A stretch of 64,000 nucleotides of DNA from Reichenbachiella faecimaris. Lineage in GTDB: Bacteria > Bacteroidota > Bacteroidia > Cytophagales > Cyclobacteriaceae. Location: the NCBI RefSeq assembly GCF_900176375.1, contig NZ_FWYF01000005.1, positions 186,001-250,000 on the forward strand, in the 5' to 3' direction. The translations under genes and the position numbers were made by a program. Positions 8,874-20,153 of this stretch are shown one piece after another. The notes below the pieces were generated by a model. It was given only the letters and a program-made list of their open reading frames with translations. It ran no database searches and was not told the origin of the DNA. Each line of letters opens with the position of its first letter. The stretch's first letter is position 1.

Positions 8874-11123
8874 ATGACAACAGCGAATCGACCAGTGAGT
8901 TTTTTTGTGCTTTTTTGGGCACTCTTTAGTTTTTCGGGTATTTGCCAGACAAAAGTAGATAGCCTGCTTGTTGAATTGAATGAAGCAAGCGAGCGTGAAG
9001 GTAGAATAGAAATTTATCTGAGATTATCTTTGGAGGTGGAAGAGGCTGAAGAGTCACTCCAATATGCTAAATCAGCTTTCAGTTTGCTTCAAGATAGCGA
9101 TGAGACGCTTTTGAAAGGTAAGACTTATCAATGCCTGGGGCGCGGTTATGTTAATCAACAGCAGCCAGATTCGGCAAACTATTACCTCAATCAATCACTT
9201 GCTATTTTCGATAATTTAGAAGAGGCTCAGTATAAGGCAAAATCTCTTTATTATCAGGCCATTCTATTTGAACAAAAGCACCACTTTGATTCGGCACGCT
9301 ATTCCTATGTTCAGGCCATTTTACTTTCTGATTCTATCAATGACCATTCAAAATCTGCGCTATACAACCTGTATTTGGGAGGTTTGCTAAATACAAAAGG
9401 GGATAATGTAGCGGCATTAAGACATCTAAAATCTGCACATGAATATTACATTGCACCACAGAGAGTTGATAGTGCATGGATTTCCTATAACAGTTTAGCC
9501 ATTGTATATGATGAAATGGGTTTGTACCCAGAAGCGCTCGGATATTACCTAAAGGCTTATGAACTCATTGAAAAAACAGATGATAAAGAGGCAAAATTGA
9601 TTCTAACTAATAATCTGGGTACCATATATCATGAACTTGGAAAAATGGAAGAATCAAAAGATTTTTTCGCTCAGGCCATGGAAATGGCCAGGGCCAGCAG
9701 TCAGGGGTTAGATGAAGCCATGATACTTAATAATTTGTCAATATTATATACAGAAGAGAGAGACACACTCGGCGCATTGAAACTTATTAGAAGGGCACAT
9801 TCTATTCTGATGCGAGAAGAATCGAATTGTGATTTGGCCTACTCTTACGAAGGATTGGGAGAGGTGATGACTTGGCAAAAAAAATATGATTCGGCTGATT
9901 ACTATTACAATCAAGCCATGAATTGGGCCACTACTTGTGAGATGACTGGTTGCCAAACTAGTATTTATCGGAACATGGGTCTTCTGGCTCTACAGCAAAA
10001 GAATTTATCAATGGGTGTGACACTTCTGAATAAATCACTAAATCTGGGAAGAAAGGCTGGTTATTTGTCTGAAATGCAGGAAACTACCAGGGAACTTTAT
10101 GAATTTTACAATTCAATTAATGATCACAAAAATGCCCTTAAATATCATTTACTGTATAGTAATTTGAAAGACTCACTGTTCAATGCTCAGTCTACTGAGA
10201 AAATTGCGAGAATGACGGCCGAGTATGACTTCAGAAGAGAGGTGGAATCTTTAGAGTATGAGAAAATGGCTGATGAGATGCGACTAAATGATGAGCTTAG
10301 GCAAAAGGAAAGTTATCAAAACAGCATTTTGATTGTGTTGGTGTTGACACTCTTACTGGCGGCTACGCTAGGGCGTTCTTATTATTTAGTTCAAAACCAC
10401 AACAAAAAATTGACCGCACTCAATGAGGAGAAAAACACCCTTATGGGCGTAGTAGCCCATGATTTACGCAGTCCACTGAATAACATAAAAGGATTGATGT
10501 CATTGGTTAAAATGGAAAAATCCAGCCTTACACCAGAGCAAAGCCATTATTTTCAGCTGGTGGATGATACCATGGAGCGCATGCGCGATATGATTGATCG
10601 TGTTCTGGATGTAAGCGTAGTAGAAGACATGAAGGTCAATCTTAACCTTAAAAAAGTAGATTTAGGGCAAACAATGAATTTCGTTGCAGGTAATTTTGAA
10701 CTGCTAGCTAGTAAAAAATCAATCAATATTCATAGTAGTTTGGATATTGAAACACATTTCGTTTTTGCGGACTACAATTACCTCCTGCAGGTAATCGAAA
10801 ATCTTGTTTCTAATGCGATCAAATTCTCTAAGCCTCAAAAAAACATTTTTATGAACGTCTTTCAAGAAGAAGGAAATGAAACTATGATCATCAGAGATGA
10901 AGGGCCAGGTATTAGTGAGGAGGATCAGAAAAAATTGTTTACTAAGTTTCAGAAGTTGAGTGCAAAGCCCACAGACAACGAACAGTCGACTGGACTTGGA
11001 CTCTCAATCGTTAAGAAATTTGTAGATGCAATGGATGCAGAGATAAGATGCGAGAGTGAAGTTGGGAAGGGAACCAGCTTCATTATTAGGTTTAAGACTG
11101 CAGTTGAGCAGGAGTTGGTTTAA
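8874..11123 (+). CDS. membrane-bound TPR-sensor histidine kinase
   Basis: A 749-residue kinase. A signal peptide (RPVSFFVLFWALFSFSGICQ) leads into a periplasmic array of TPR repeats (about residues 40-440). A short coiled coil and one transmembrane helix follow (SILIVLVLTLLLAATLG, about 482-498). The cytoplasmic kinase core has a HisKA His529 in VVAHDLRSP, N box VIENLVSNAIKFS, G1 DEGPGIS and G2 GLGLSIVKKF. The sensor is thus outside the inner membrane and the kinase inside. No response regulator is next to it. It converges with the TPR protein gene, leaving a 4-base gap at the 3' ends. Confidence 0.93.
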   Translation: MTTANRPVSFFVLFWALFSFSGICQTKVDSLLVELNEASEREGRIEIYLRLSLEVEEAEESLQYAKSAFSLLQDSDETLLKGKTYQCLGRGYVNQQQPDSANYYLNQSLAIFDNLEEAQYKAKSLYYQAILFEQKHHFDSARYSYVQAILLSDSINDHSKSALYNLYLGGLLNTKGDNVAALRHLKSAHEYYIAPQRVDSAWISYNSLAIVYDEMGLYPEALGYYLKAYELIEKTDDKEAKLILTNNLGTIYHELGKMEESKDFFAQAMEMARASSQGLDEAMILNNLSILYTEERDTLGALKLIRRAHSILMREESNCDLAYSYEGLGEVMTWQKKYDSADYYYNQAMNWATTCEMTGCQTSIYRNMGLLALQQKNLSMGVTLLNKSLNLGRKAGYLSEMQETTRELYEFYNSINDHKNALKYHLLYSNLKDSLFNAQSTEKIARMTAEYDFRREVESLEYEKMADEMRLNDELRQKESYQNSILIVLVLTLLLAATLGRSYYLVQNHNKKLTALNEEKNTLMGVVAHDLRSPLNNIKGLMSLVKMEKSSLTPEQSHYFQLVDDTMERMRDMIDRVLDVSVVEDMKVNLNLKKVDLGQTMNFVAGNFELLASKKSINIHSSLDIETHFVFADYNYLLQVIENLVSNAIKFSKPQKNIFMNVFQEEGNETMIIRDEGPGISEEDQKKLFTKFQKLSAKPTDNEQSTGLGLSIVKKFVDAMDAEIRCESEVGKGTSFIIRFKTAVEQELV

Positions 11124-11127
11124 TCAA

Positions 11128-11961
11128 CTATTCCTTCAGTAATTTGATTTGAAACTCAAGTGCTTCCAGTTTGGCATCTAAAGCACTTGCTTCTTCATTG
11201 CCATCAAAATGATCACTGACAAATTTTCGGGCTTTTTTTACGTCTACCAACGCTTGATCAAAGTCGTGTAATTTCGAATAATTGATCAGTACACTATAAT
11301 AGTAGTTGTACACATGATTGTAATCTGCAGAGGCTGGCGGGCTTTGTTGGTATATTTTCTCTGATTCTTTGAAGTAGGTGGTAGCTTCCTCAATATTGCC
11401 ATGCTTAAACTGTAATAAACCCAGTAGGTCATTGATTTCATAAGATGCTCCTATTAAATCTTTCAAAATGAGTAGTTCATCAATAACCAAAACCACCAAA
11501 CTGTCAGTTTTTGGGTCGTTGGATCCTCGATCTACTCTTAATGAATCAGCTATGGTTTTTCCGAATTGAAAAGTTACATTCAATAAGTCTCCCTTAGTTT
11601 CAGCAATCAAATCTGAGCATTTCCCATCATCAAATCTGATCGCCTGATCCAGATCCTCAAACGCATTAACCAAAATGTTTGGGTTGTTGGAGATGAATTC
11701 TGAATTGTTGTTGCTGAGCATCACACCAAAATATTCTGCAACAGTTTTAGCTCTATAGTTGTATGCGCGCGGGACATCTTTACCCTTCATCAAATATTTG
11801 TTGTCCAAGGCTTGGGTGAAGCTTAATAATGCCGTTTCGTAATCTTTTTTATTATAAGCAGCCATTCCATTTTCATAGGATTGATCTTGAGCGTGAAGCG
11901 TTTGCATAGAGTAGATGCCAATAAATGAAATTAAAAAGTACAGTTTGTTGAGAATTTTCAT
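11128..11961 (-). CDS. secreted TPR-like protein
   Basis: A protein of about 277 residues. The signal peptide MKILNKLYFLISFIGIYSM (cleavage after HAQ) fixes the start at ATG 11961, 26 codons inside the longest open frame. The mature part carries helical repeats resembling TPRs (AAYNKKDYETALLSFTQAL, then GNIEEATTYFKESEKIYQ and DFDQALVDVKKARK). It is periplasmic. It resembles its upstream neighbour (12023-12880) in layout, suggesting duplication. Spacing of 61 bases to that gene suggests one operon. No enzymatic motif is seen; it probably provides a protein-protein scaffold. Confidence 0.8.
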   Translation of the reverse strand: MKILNKLYFLISFIGIYSMQTLHAQDQSYENGMAAYNKKDYETALLSFTQALDNKYLMKGKDVPRAYNYRAKTVAEYFGVMLSNNNSEFISNNPNILVNAFEDLDQAIRFDDGKCSDLIAETKGDLLNVTFQFGKTIADSLRVDRGSNDPKTDSLVVLVIDELLILKDLIGASYEINDLLGLLQFKHGNIEEATTYFKESEKIYQQSPPASADYNHVYNYYYSVLINYSKLHDFDQALVDVKKARKFVSDHFDGNEEASALDAKLEALEFQIKLLKE

Positions 11962-12022
11962 CCTAGAATGATACGATTTGAGTTTTAAATAAGTTGTTTT
12001 GGGAAATGATGAAAGCCAGCAC

Positions 12023-12880
12023 TTATTTGCCCGAGTCATCTATACGGGACATGTATTGTCGGAAGCGGTTTTCTATTTTATTGAGACGAAGAATCTCTTT
12101 CATCTGATCATCTCCTAATCCATTGATGAGGATGGATGTATACGCGCTACCATCCTTTGATACTTTATACGCTTCCTTAGATTTCGTTTCTTCAGTGAAA
12201 TAGTATTGGCCACTCAAGATGTAATTTTTTAGATGTAATTGGCTGGTGGGCTGATCTCCAAGTGCTGAAAACTGTGCCCGCCCCTGATCAAATTCAGCCA
12301 TGGCTTTATTCTTATCACCAAGGTAATAGTGTGCAAGACCTAATATGTCGTGTATTTGCCAATTGTCGACCGCAATGTTTTCTAACTCCCCAAACTGCCC
12401 AATGGCAAAATTAGCCAGATAGGTAGTAGTAGAATTAGGCTGAGTTTCATCATAAGTAAGTAATGAATCACCAATGACTTGCAGCGCGCTGGTAGATAAC
12501 TCTATCAGAGTTTCTTTTGGGCCTGTAATCATTGATTTAGAGCTATTGGTTTGAAATTGTACTGCACGAACCATTTCGTGAATAGTCGTTTGAATATGTC
12601 CTTGTTTGGTAATGATATTATTAAAATCGCTATCCTCTAAATCCTTTTTTAGATAGGCTGTGCGCATCATTGCCAAATATGCATAAGCGATGGATAAATC
12701 TTTGCCAGAAACCTCATATTTTTCACCCTCCACCACTTTGGTGAAGCAAATCATGGCTTCGTGAAGGCGGTTGGCCTCAATAGCTTCAAGGCCTTTTTCA
12801 AAATTGGCAGTTTGAGCAAAACTCAGAGCGAACTGAAATAAAAGGAACAAAGTCAAAATAGCAGAGGTGGTCTTTTTCAT
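12023..12880 (-). CDS. secreted TPR-like protein, paralogue of the downstream gene
   Basis: A 285-residue protein with signal peptide KTTSAILTLFLLFQFALSFAQ. The mature N-terminus (TANFEKGLEAIEANRLHEAMICFTKVVEGEKYEVSGKDL) runs parallel to the downstream gene (MAAYNKKDYETALLSFTQAL...MKGKDV), and both have a later DNWQIHDILGLAHYYLGD-type repeat. It is therefore probably one half of a tandem duplication. It is the first gene of a two-gene operon. A near-consensus -7 box (GAACTTTG on the minus strand, 12945-12938) lies about 60 bases before the ATG. Function is unknown. Confidence 0.8.
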   Translation of the reverse strand: MKKTTSAILTLFLLFQFALSFAQTANFEKGLEAIEANRLHEAMICFTKVVEGEKYEVSGKDLSIAYAYLAMMRTAYLKKDLEDSDFNNIITKQGHIQTTIHEMVRAVQFQTNSSKSMITGPKETLIELSTSALQVIGDSLLTYDETQPNSTTTYLANFAIGQFGELENIAVDNWQIHDILGLAHYYLGDKNKAMAEFDQGRAQFSALGDQPTSQLHLKNYILSGQYYFTEETKSKEAYKVSKDGSAYTSILINGLGDDQMKEILRLNKIENRFRQYMSRIDDSGK

Positions 12881-13036
12881 AGCCGAAGTTGTTTTATTGA
12901 GAGGCGGCCATAGCCGATAGCTCTAATATTACAGCCGCAAAGTTCCAAATTTTATATTCCTATAGCAATGTATATTCGGATAAATGGCTGAAAATTACGG
13001 ATTTACACGGATGCGGAGTAGGGGAAATTCCTATGA

Positions 13037-13174
13037 TTATGGTGCAAAAGGAAGTTTTTTAATGTGTTCTTCGCCATAATCCGTTTCGACTGTCAATACC
13101 CCATTTTCCATTACTTTAATTTCACTTATGAGTATCTGATCATTTTTCATGAAAATAGTGTCCTGATTCTGGCC
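13037..13174 (-). pseudogene. remnant of a DUF481-like gene start
   Basis: A minus-strand frame ending at TAA 13039-13037 reads GQNQDTIFMKND (GQN starts at 13174), then ILISEIKVMENGVLTVETDY and finally GEEHIKKLPFAP. This resembles the mature N-terminus of DUF481-type outer-membrane proteins, where a DTI-LKNGD-L-GEIK---NGVLT--TDY pattern follows the signal peptide. Here the signal peptide is missing: the frame closes about 15 bases upstream of GQN, just inside the DUF5916 gene end. The remainder of a DUF481 protein is also missing. I call it a truncated remnant. A 37-residue ORF from ATG 13150 is an alternative. Confidence 0.4.
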
Positions 13175-13181
13175 ATGCCGT

Positions 13182-15437
13182 TTACAAGTTTAACCAGTAG
13201 GTCAGCTTTACCACAAGTGCCCGATTCTTCTCTTGAAGAACAAAGTCCTGATTGTCATCCATGGTGGCGTAGTTGTCTGTATAAACAATGAATAGATCAG
13301 ACACTGGTTTGAAACGCCATTGCAACCTGGTATTGATATTGAAGTTTTCTGCCTGTGTATTGTATTGTAAAAAGGAAGTGAGAAATAGCTTCTTGGTCAT
13401 AGTCAAATCAATCCTGGATCCGATCAGTACAAGATCGGCACTGTTGTAGGGTTCGGGCATGACAAGTTTGTTGTAATTGAAATTGACATTGAAAGCAGCA
13501 AAAGGTTGTAATCTATAATTCAGGCCTCCTCCCAGTCGATATCTATTTCCGTTGAAATACTCACCTGCTTGACCCACCAGACTATAGGATAGCGTACGCC
13601 TTTGGTCGGACGTGTATTCAGTCCAAATAAATCTGTAGGAATATTCACTGTCTGCTAAGAGTTGTTGGCCGTCCGTATTTGTAGGGTCGAAAGGAATGAA
13701 TAAGTAAGTGTACCGTTTTCCCACTGAAACGCTGAGCTGAGATGTATTCTGAAACTGCAAATATTCATCTATAGACATTACCTGATCAGATTTTACAGTT
13801 TCACCAGAAGATGCTGTATCACCCCAGAGTGTTTCCAGGTAAAGTTGTGTTTGATGAAAATTGACAATCCCTTTTTTGGGGTAAAAGTTACGAGCAAGGA
13901 TGTTTTCTATTCTGAAAAGTCCATTTCTAGGAACAAATCCAACCTCCGCATTGAAATTTTCACCAACTATTGTATGTGCCCATTCCACGCGCCATTTTCT
14001 ACCCTGGTAGGCAAGCCAAAAAGCATGAGCATATTCTTCTGAATCCAGGCTGTCACTGTCCCAAGATTGCTGGTACATGGTCTTGCCAATCCATTTATTG
14101 TCAGCAGAGGCCAGGTTATAGTCAAATCCAAGCACACGATTGTAATGATCAGGATCAAAGTCAGGGTTGCCATTTGGTTCATCAAAGCTTTGCTTGTTTA
14201 CAAAAATGGCACCTACGTTAGAGCGGGCGAATACCTTTCTCTGAAGGGCAGCTACAGAGTAGTTGAATCCGGGTAAATTAATATCCTCTATGGATTCTGT
14301 CTGCATGTTGAGTAGCCCAAGCCGCCAGTTGTTGTCAAGCTTTCCACTCAGTCTGGCCCCATAAAGTATTTTGTTTGGTCTCAAAACACGGTTAATTGTA
14401 TCATTTACAATCCCGATTCTTCTAGAAAAGAATGTTTTGGCATAATAGGGATGGCCGAAGTCGGCAAAGAGGTCTGCGTTCTCTAAAAAGAACTGCCGTT
14501 TTTCTGGAAAGAAAAGCTCAAACCTGTCAAGATTGGTTACTTGTTGATCTACTTCTACCTGAGAGAAATCTGGATTTACAGTCAAGTCCAGGTTTAGACC
14601 TGAGCCTATAGCCACCTTTGCGTCTCCTCCAAAATTGATTTTGGAGTCAGGCTCACTTTGTTCATTGTTTTGATAATCTCTACTGACTTCTGCGGCAGTA
14701 TATGGGATAATGGAAATGTTGGAGCCAGGTTTTTTAAGTGGCTGATCCCATTGCAAAATTCCTGTGAAGGCAAGAGAGTTGATGCTATAGTTTCTGGGGA
14801 TCTTGTTCCAGGTTGATTGCTCACCTGCCTCACTGTCTTGTCGATAGAAATTAATATTCCATTGATCCTTGCCTTCCTTGAAGCGCAGCGACTTGAAAGG
14901 TATGGCACCTTCTGCTATCCAAAATCCAGGATACTGTTTGGCTTCTGCATACCATTTGTTATCCCATGACCAGGACGTACCCCCAAATCCACCAGCCATT
15001 AGACCTTCACGCTGAGCGCCATAGGAGTTTACTCCAAACTGAAAGGCATTTGTTTTATCTTGGAAAGTGTCAAACAGAAATGATATACCATCTATTTGAT
15101 CGCCTTCATAGTCTCTGCGAAGTGAAGAAACCACATAGTTCCTATCTTCAGACTGATTATACATTTTGGCAGAAAAGTATAGAAACTGATCGTCGTAAGT
15201 GAGCCTGATTTCAGTCTTAGAATCAGCCATTGAGCTATCATTGGGGAAGTATTGATTGAAATTTTGAGCGATCTCTAATTCGTCCCAAATGGGTTCGTCT
15301 AATATTCCATCTATCCTAACTGGTGAAGATGTTTTTTGAATATGATAGATCAAATGCTGTCCATAACTCGTCAGAACAGCTGATCCCATCAGCAGTGTGA
15401 ATAGTAGTTTTTTGGTCAATGTTTTGCGTTTATTCAA
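13182..15437 (-). CDS. DUF5916 family protein with CBM9-like N-terminal domain
   Basis: A 751-residue protein with an N-terminal signal sequence (KKLLFTLLMGSAVLTSYGQ). The first 200 residues form a carbohydrate-binding-family-9-like domain (VRIDGILDEPIWDELEIAQ, then TEIRLTYDDQFLYFSAKMY). The larger C-terminal part is a DUF5916 outer-membrane beta-barrel, with many alternating aromatic strands and motifs such as VNPDFSQVEVDQQVTNLDRF and FFPEKRQFFLENADLF. The protein ends ALVVKLTYWLNL in barrel style. Its role is unknown; such proteins are widespread in marine Bacteroidota. It is monocistronic. Confidence 0.9.
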   Translation of the reverse strand: MNKRKTLTKKLLFTLLMGSAVLTSYGQHLIYHIQKTSSPVRIDGILDEPIWDELEIAQNFNQYFPNDSSMADSKTEIRLTYDDQFLYFSAKMYNQSEDRNYVVSSLRRDYEGDQIDGISFLFDTFQDKTNAFQFGVNSYGAQREGLMAGGFGGTSWSWDNKWYAEAKQYPGFWIAEGAIPFKSLRFKEGKDQWNINFYRQDSEAGEQSTWNKIPRNYSINSLAFTGILQWDQPLKKPGSNISIIPYTAAEVSRDYQNNEQSEPDSKINFGGDAKVAIGSGLNLDLTVNPDFSQVEVDQQVTNLDRFELFFPEKRQFFLENADLFADFGHPYYAKTFFSRRIGIVNDTINRVLRPNKILYGARLSGKLDNNWRLGLLNMQTESIEDINLPGFNYSVAALQRKVFARSNVGAIFVNKQSFDEPNGNPDFDPDHYNRVLGFDYNLASADNKWIGKTMYQQSWDSDSLDSEEYAHAFWLAYQGRKWRVEWAHTIVGENFNAEVGFVPRNGLFRIENILARNFYPKKGIVNFHQTQLYLETLWGDTASSGETVKSDQVMSIDEYLQFQNTSQLSVSVGKRYTYLFIPFDPTNTDGQQLLADSEYSYRFIWTEYTSDQRRTLSYSLVGQAGEYFNGNRYRLGGGLNYRLQPFAAFNVNFNYNKLVMPEPYNSADLVLIGSRIDLTMTKKLFLTSFLQYNTQAENFNINTRLQWRFKPVSDLFIVYTDNYATMDDNQDFVLQEKNRALVVKLTYWLNL

Positions 15438-15532
15438 TCTTAATGCAAAGAAAACCTACTTAGCGGCTTTTGATGCGACAATCTGGTAAACGGCAGTTTA
15501 CGGGTTTTAGTCAGCTAAATTGATGATAAATA

Positions 15533-17158
<1,626 letters not shown>

Positions 17159-17228
17159 TTGCTTTTAATGGGCAAAAGAAAAATTAGTTCTAATATTGGC
17201 TTTACACCAAAATAGATACGTTCAGATT

Positions 17229-18446
17229 ATGAAAGTAGCGGTAATAGGAGGAGGCGCAGCAGGATACTTTGCGGCTATATCATGTAAGACTCATCATCCT
17301 GAGGCCCATGTTTCAATTTTTGAAAAGTCATCAAAGACACTGGCAAAAGTGAAAGTATCTGGAGGTGGGAGATGCAATGTCACAAATGTTTGCGAGCCGC
17401 AATCCGACTTCTTGCGTCACTATCCAAGAGGACAAAAGCAGCTCAAGAAGACGTTTAATTATTTCAATAAAAAAAATACGCTCGAATGGTTTGAAAGTAG
17501 AGGTGTGAAGATCAAAGCTGAAGCTGACGGGCGGATGTTCCCAGTGACGGACGATTCACAAACCATCATTGACTGTTTGAGAAACGAAGTGGAACGTTTA
17601 GGCATTTCAGCTTTAAACAAAAAAGGTATTATTGGTTTGAACCCTCAGGCTACTGGAGGATTTAAGATAAAATATGATACAGAAGAAACGGACTATTTTG
17701 ATTGTATCATTGTAGCTACTGGTGGTAGCCCTAAGAGTGCTAGTTATGATTGGTTGAGGTCGTTAGGGCATACGATCATAGCGCCTGTACCTTCACTATT
17801 TACATTCAATATCCCAGAAGAAAGGAAATTAAAATCCCTAATGGGACTAGCTGTGCCAAACGCAGTGGTGAAAATTCAGGGAACCAAAATGGTTCAGAAT
17901 GGGCCTGTGCTAGTGACACACTGGGGGCTTAGTGGGCCAGCCGTGCTAAAGCTTTCTGCTTGGGGAGCTCGCCAGTTATTTGATATGAATTACAACTTCA
18001 AATCTCAAGTCAACTGGACAGGAGGAATGAATGAGGAGGATTTGAGACAGCAGGTGACCAAGATTTCTGAAACAGAATCCAAAAAGAAAATCTCGAATGC
18101 CAAACCTATTAACATACCTAATCGACTATGGGAATATATACTGGATAGGATTGATTTGGATGGAAATACGATTTGGGTAGAATTGAAGAAAAAAGACAAG
18201 AATCGCCTGATCAATATTTTGCTAAACGACGAATATGCAGTGGTAGGCAAGACTACATTCAAAGAGGAATTTGTTACCTGTGGTGGTGTGGATTTGTCTG
18301 AAGTCGATTTTAATACCATGCAAAGCAAAAAACTGTCAGGATTGTTTTTTGCTGGAGAGGTATTAGATATTGACGGAATTACAGGAGGGTTCAATTTTCA
18401 GGCCGCCTGGTCAACTGGTTTTGTAGCTGGTAAATTGGCTCAATAG
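17229..18446 (+). CDS. NAD(P)/FAD-dependent oxidoreductase, BaiN/HI0933-like
   Basis: A 405-residue flavoprotein. The FAD-binding motif is MKVAVIGGGAAGYFAA at the extreme N-terminus, which is why I start at ATG 17229 and not at the upstream TTG 17196. It has the family signature KVKVSGGGRCNVTN, the motif IIVATGGSPKSASYD, and the closing GLFFAGEVLDIDGITGGFNFQAAW. Members are cytoplasmic HI0933/YhiN-type flavoproteins whose physiological substrate is mostly unknown. The last 36 bases overlap the 3' end of the convergent truC gene. Confidence 0.9.
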   Translation: MKVAVIGGGAAGYFAAISCKTHHPEAHVSIFEKSSKTLAKVKVSGGGRCNVTNVCEPQSDFLRHYPRGQKQLKKTFNYFNKKNTLEWFESRGVKIKAEADGRMFPVTDDSQTIIDCLRNEVERLGISALNKKGIIGLNPQATGGFKIKYDTEETDYFDCIIVATGGSPKSASYDWLRSLGHTIIAPVPSLFTFNIPEERKLKSLMGLAVPNAVVKIQGTKMVQNGPVLVTHWGLSGPAVLKLSAWGARQLFDMNYNFKSQVNWTGGMNEEDLRQQVTKISETESKKKISNAKPINIPNRLWEYILDRIDLDGNTIWVELKKKDKNRLINILLNDEYAVVGKTTFKEEFVTCGGVDLSEVDFNTMQSKKLSGLFFAGEVLDIDGITGGFNFQAAWSTGFVAGKLAQ

Positions 18447-19190
18447 TTTTTTGTCAAAATTCAAAGTATCTATCATTCTAATAAATTCTGCCTGCGGACT
18501 GGCCTTGATGGTGATCTGCTGATTTGTAATTGGGTGAACAAAACCCAACTCAACAGCATGAAGGAGCATGGTTCCCATTTTCCATTTTTCAAGAAAAAGT
18601 TTATTCTGTTTGTTGCAGCCATGTGGACGGTCGCCAATGATGGGATGAAAAATATGCGCAAAATGTTTTCTTAACTGATGCATGCGACCCGTTTTTGGCT
18701 TAGCTTCTACCCATGAATATCTGGAAGTTGGATGTTTTCCAAAAGGAATTTTGACTTCAGATTGATCTAGCCTGGTGTAGGCAGTTTGAGCTTCCTGAGA
18801 TTTCCCCTTGTCATTAGTAAGTGGATAGTCGATAAATCCTGCTGGGTCTGTAAAACCTCTTAGAATTGCCCAATAAGTTTTGTCCATCTCTTCATTTTCA
18901 AATACCTCTCGTATGGCAGATAATGCAGGTTTGTTTAATGAAAAAAGCAAAATTCCGCTCGTCTTACGGTCTAGTCGATGCGCTGGATATACATATTGCT
19001 CTAGTTGATTTCGAAGTTGTTGAACTGCAAATTGATCCGTATTAGTAGCGATTTTGGAACGGTGGACTAGTAGTCCATGAGGCTTGTTGATGGCCACATA
19101 GTGCTCATCATGAAATAGTATTTCTAAGTCTTGAGGTTCGTTTTCTGTCTCGCACCACGGTTCATCCATTTGCAAAAATAAAGTTTTCAT
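18411..19190 (-). CDS. truC: tRNA pseudouridine(65) synthase-like, RluA family
   Basis: A 259-residue RluA-family pseudouridine synthase. The catalytic Asp lies in PAHRLDRKTSGILLF (near residue 77). The N-terminal VAINKPHGLLVHRS and the C-terminal KTGRMHQLRKHFAHIFHPI, then IGDRPHGCNKQNKLF, match TruC more than RluC or RluD, and there is no S4 domain. TruC isomerises U65 in tRNA. Length equals the E. coli protein (260). It converges on and overlaps the flavoprotein gene by 36 bases. Confidence 0.85.
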   Translation of the reverse strand: MKTLFLQMDEPWCETENEPQDLEILFHDEHYVAINKPHGLLVHRSKIATNTDQFAVQQLRNQLEQYVYPAHRLDRKTSGILLFSLNKPALSAIREVFENEEMDKTYWAILRGFTDPAGFIDYPLTNDKGKSQEAQTAYTRLDQSEVKIPFGKHPTSRYSWVEAKPKTGRMHQLRKHFAHIFHPIIGDRPHGCNKQNKLFLEKWKMGTMLLHAVELGFVHPITNQQITIKASPQAEFIRMIDTLNFDKKLLSQFTSYKTS

Positions 19191-19439
19191 GAGCTATTAC
19201 ATTAATTTTTTGTGGGGTTCGTCTCTCAGTTTTTAATTTCAATTAGTTTGGAATACCTCAACCCAGTTCGCATTCATTATTGAAGGGAGTATTCACTGTG
19301 AAAATATGTCAGTGATCTGGATCAATAACTCTATATATCCCTTGCAAAATGGATTGAAGTATCATTCTGACGTTGCCTTGCAACCCTTTTATATTTATAG
19401 GGTCTTTCTACTATATTTTTAAACTCAAAGTATACACAA

Positions 19440-20129
19440 ATGAAAAAAATAATCATGCTCATGGCATTTCTGTCAATCACAATGGTGGGAATGGCTCAGG
19501 AAAAGGAAACAAGGAAACTCGAAAATTTCAATTCAATTGAAGTCGCAGAGGCAATAGAACTCATTATCACGCAGGGAGATAAAAATGAGGTAGTAATTGA
19601 AGTAGACGATATTGATCTAGATGAGGTAATTACTGAAATAAGAGGATCTGAATTGAATATTGAAAGAGATTCAAGAGGTCGGAATAACAACAATAGCAGA
19701 GGTGAAGTAGTGGTCAGATTGACCTATAAAAGTATAGATGAAATTTCCGTAAACTCGGCAGCATCTGTCTTCTCCAAATCCAAAATCAAGGCCAGTGACT
19801 TTGAAGTGAATGCAAGCAGTGCTGGACGGATAGAATTGGAACTGGATGTAACTGATTTGGAAGTAAATGTTAGTAGCGCAGGAAGTATTGAGCTTTCTGG
19901 TACTTGTGCTTCTATGGATTTGGATGCCAGCTCTGCTGGTAAATTTGAAGGATATGATTTGATCTGTGGTGCCATCAAAGCAGATGTGAGCTCTGGAGGA
20001 TCAGGGGAAGTGTCAGTGAGTGATAGGTTAGAGGTTGATGCTGGAACTGGTGGATCATTATACTATAAGGGAGATCCTGATAAAGTATTAGCAGACAGTA
20101 ATCTAGGAGGAAGAATCCAAAAGAGATAG
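19440..20129 (+). CDS. secreted GIN-domain (DUF2807) protein
   Basis: A 229-residue exported protein: signal peptide KKIIMLMAFLSITMVGMAQ, then ENFNSIEVAEAIELIITQGDK, the opening of GIN/head-GIN domains. The rest is a right-handed beta-helix-like run of Ser/Ala/Gly-rich repeats, seen as SVNSAASVFSKS, EVNASSAGRIELE, EVNVSSAGSIELSG and DLDASSAGKFEG. No catalytic motif is seen. It is probably an envelope adhesin or auto-aggregation factor. It is monocistronic, with its own terminator downstream. Confidence 0.85.
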   Translation: MKKIIMLMAFLSITMVGMAQEKETRKLENFNSIEVAEAIELIITQGDKNEVVIEVDDIDLDEVITEIRGSELNIERDSRGRNNNNSRGEVVVRLTYKSIDEISVNSAASVFSKSKIKASDFEVNASSAGRIELELDVTDLEVNVSSAGSIELSGTCASMDLDASSAGKFEGYDLICGAIKADVSSGGSGEVSVSDRLEVDAGTGGSLYYKGDPDKVLADSNLGGRIQKR

Positions 20130-20153
20130 AAACAAATTAATGTTTAATGTTGG

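Noticed and set aside
13064-13291. 75-residue plus-strand ORF
   Set aside because: It runs antisense across the DUF5916 3' end and the DUF481-like remnant, has no start context and a non-protein-like composition.
18005-18394. 129-residue minus-strand ORF inside the flavoprotein gene
   Set aside because: It is antisense to conserved flavoprotein motifs; the Ser/Phe-rich composition is that of a mirror reading frame.
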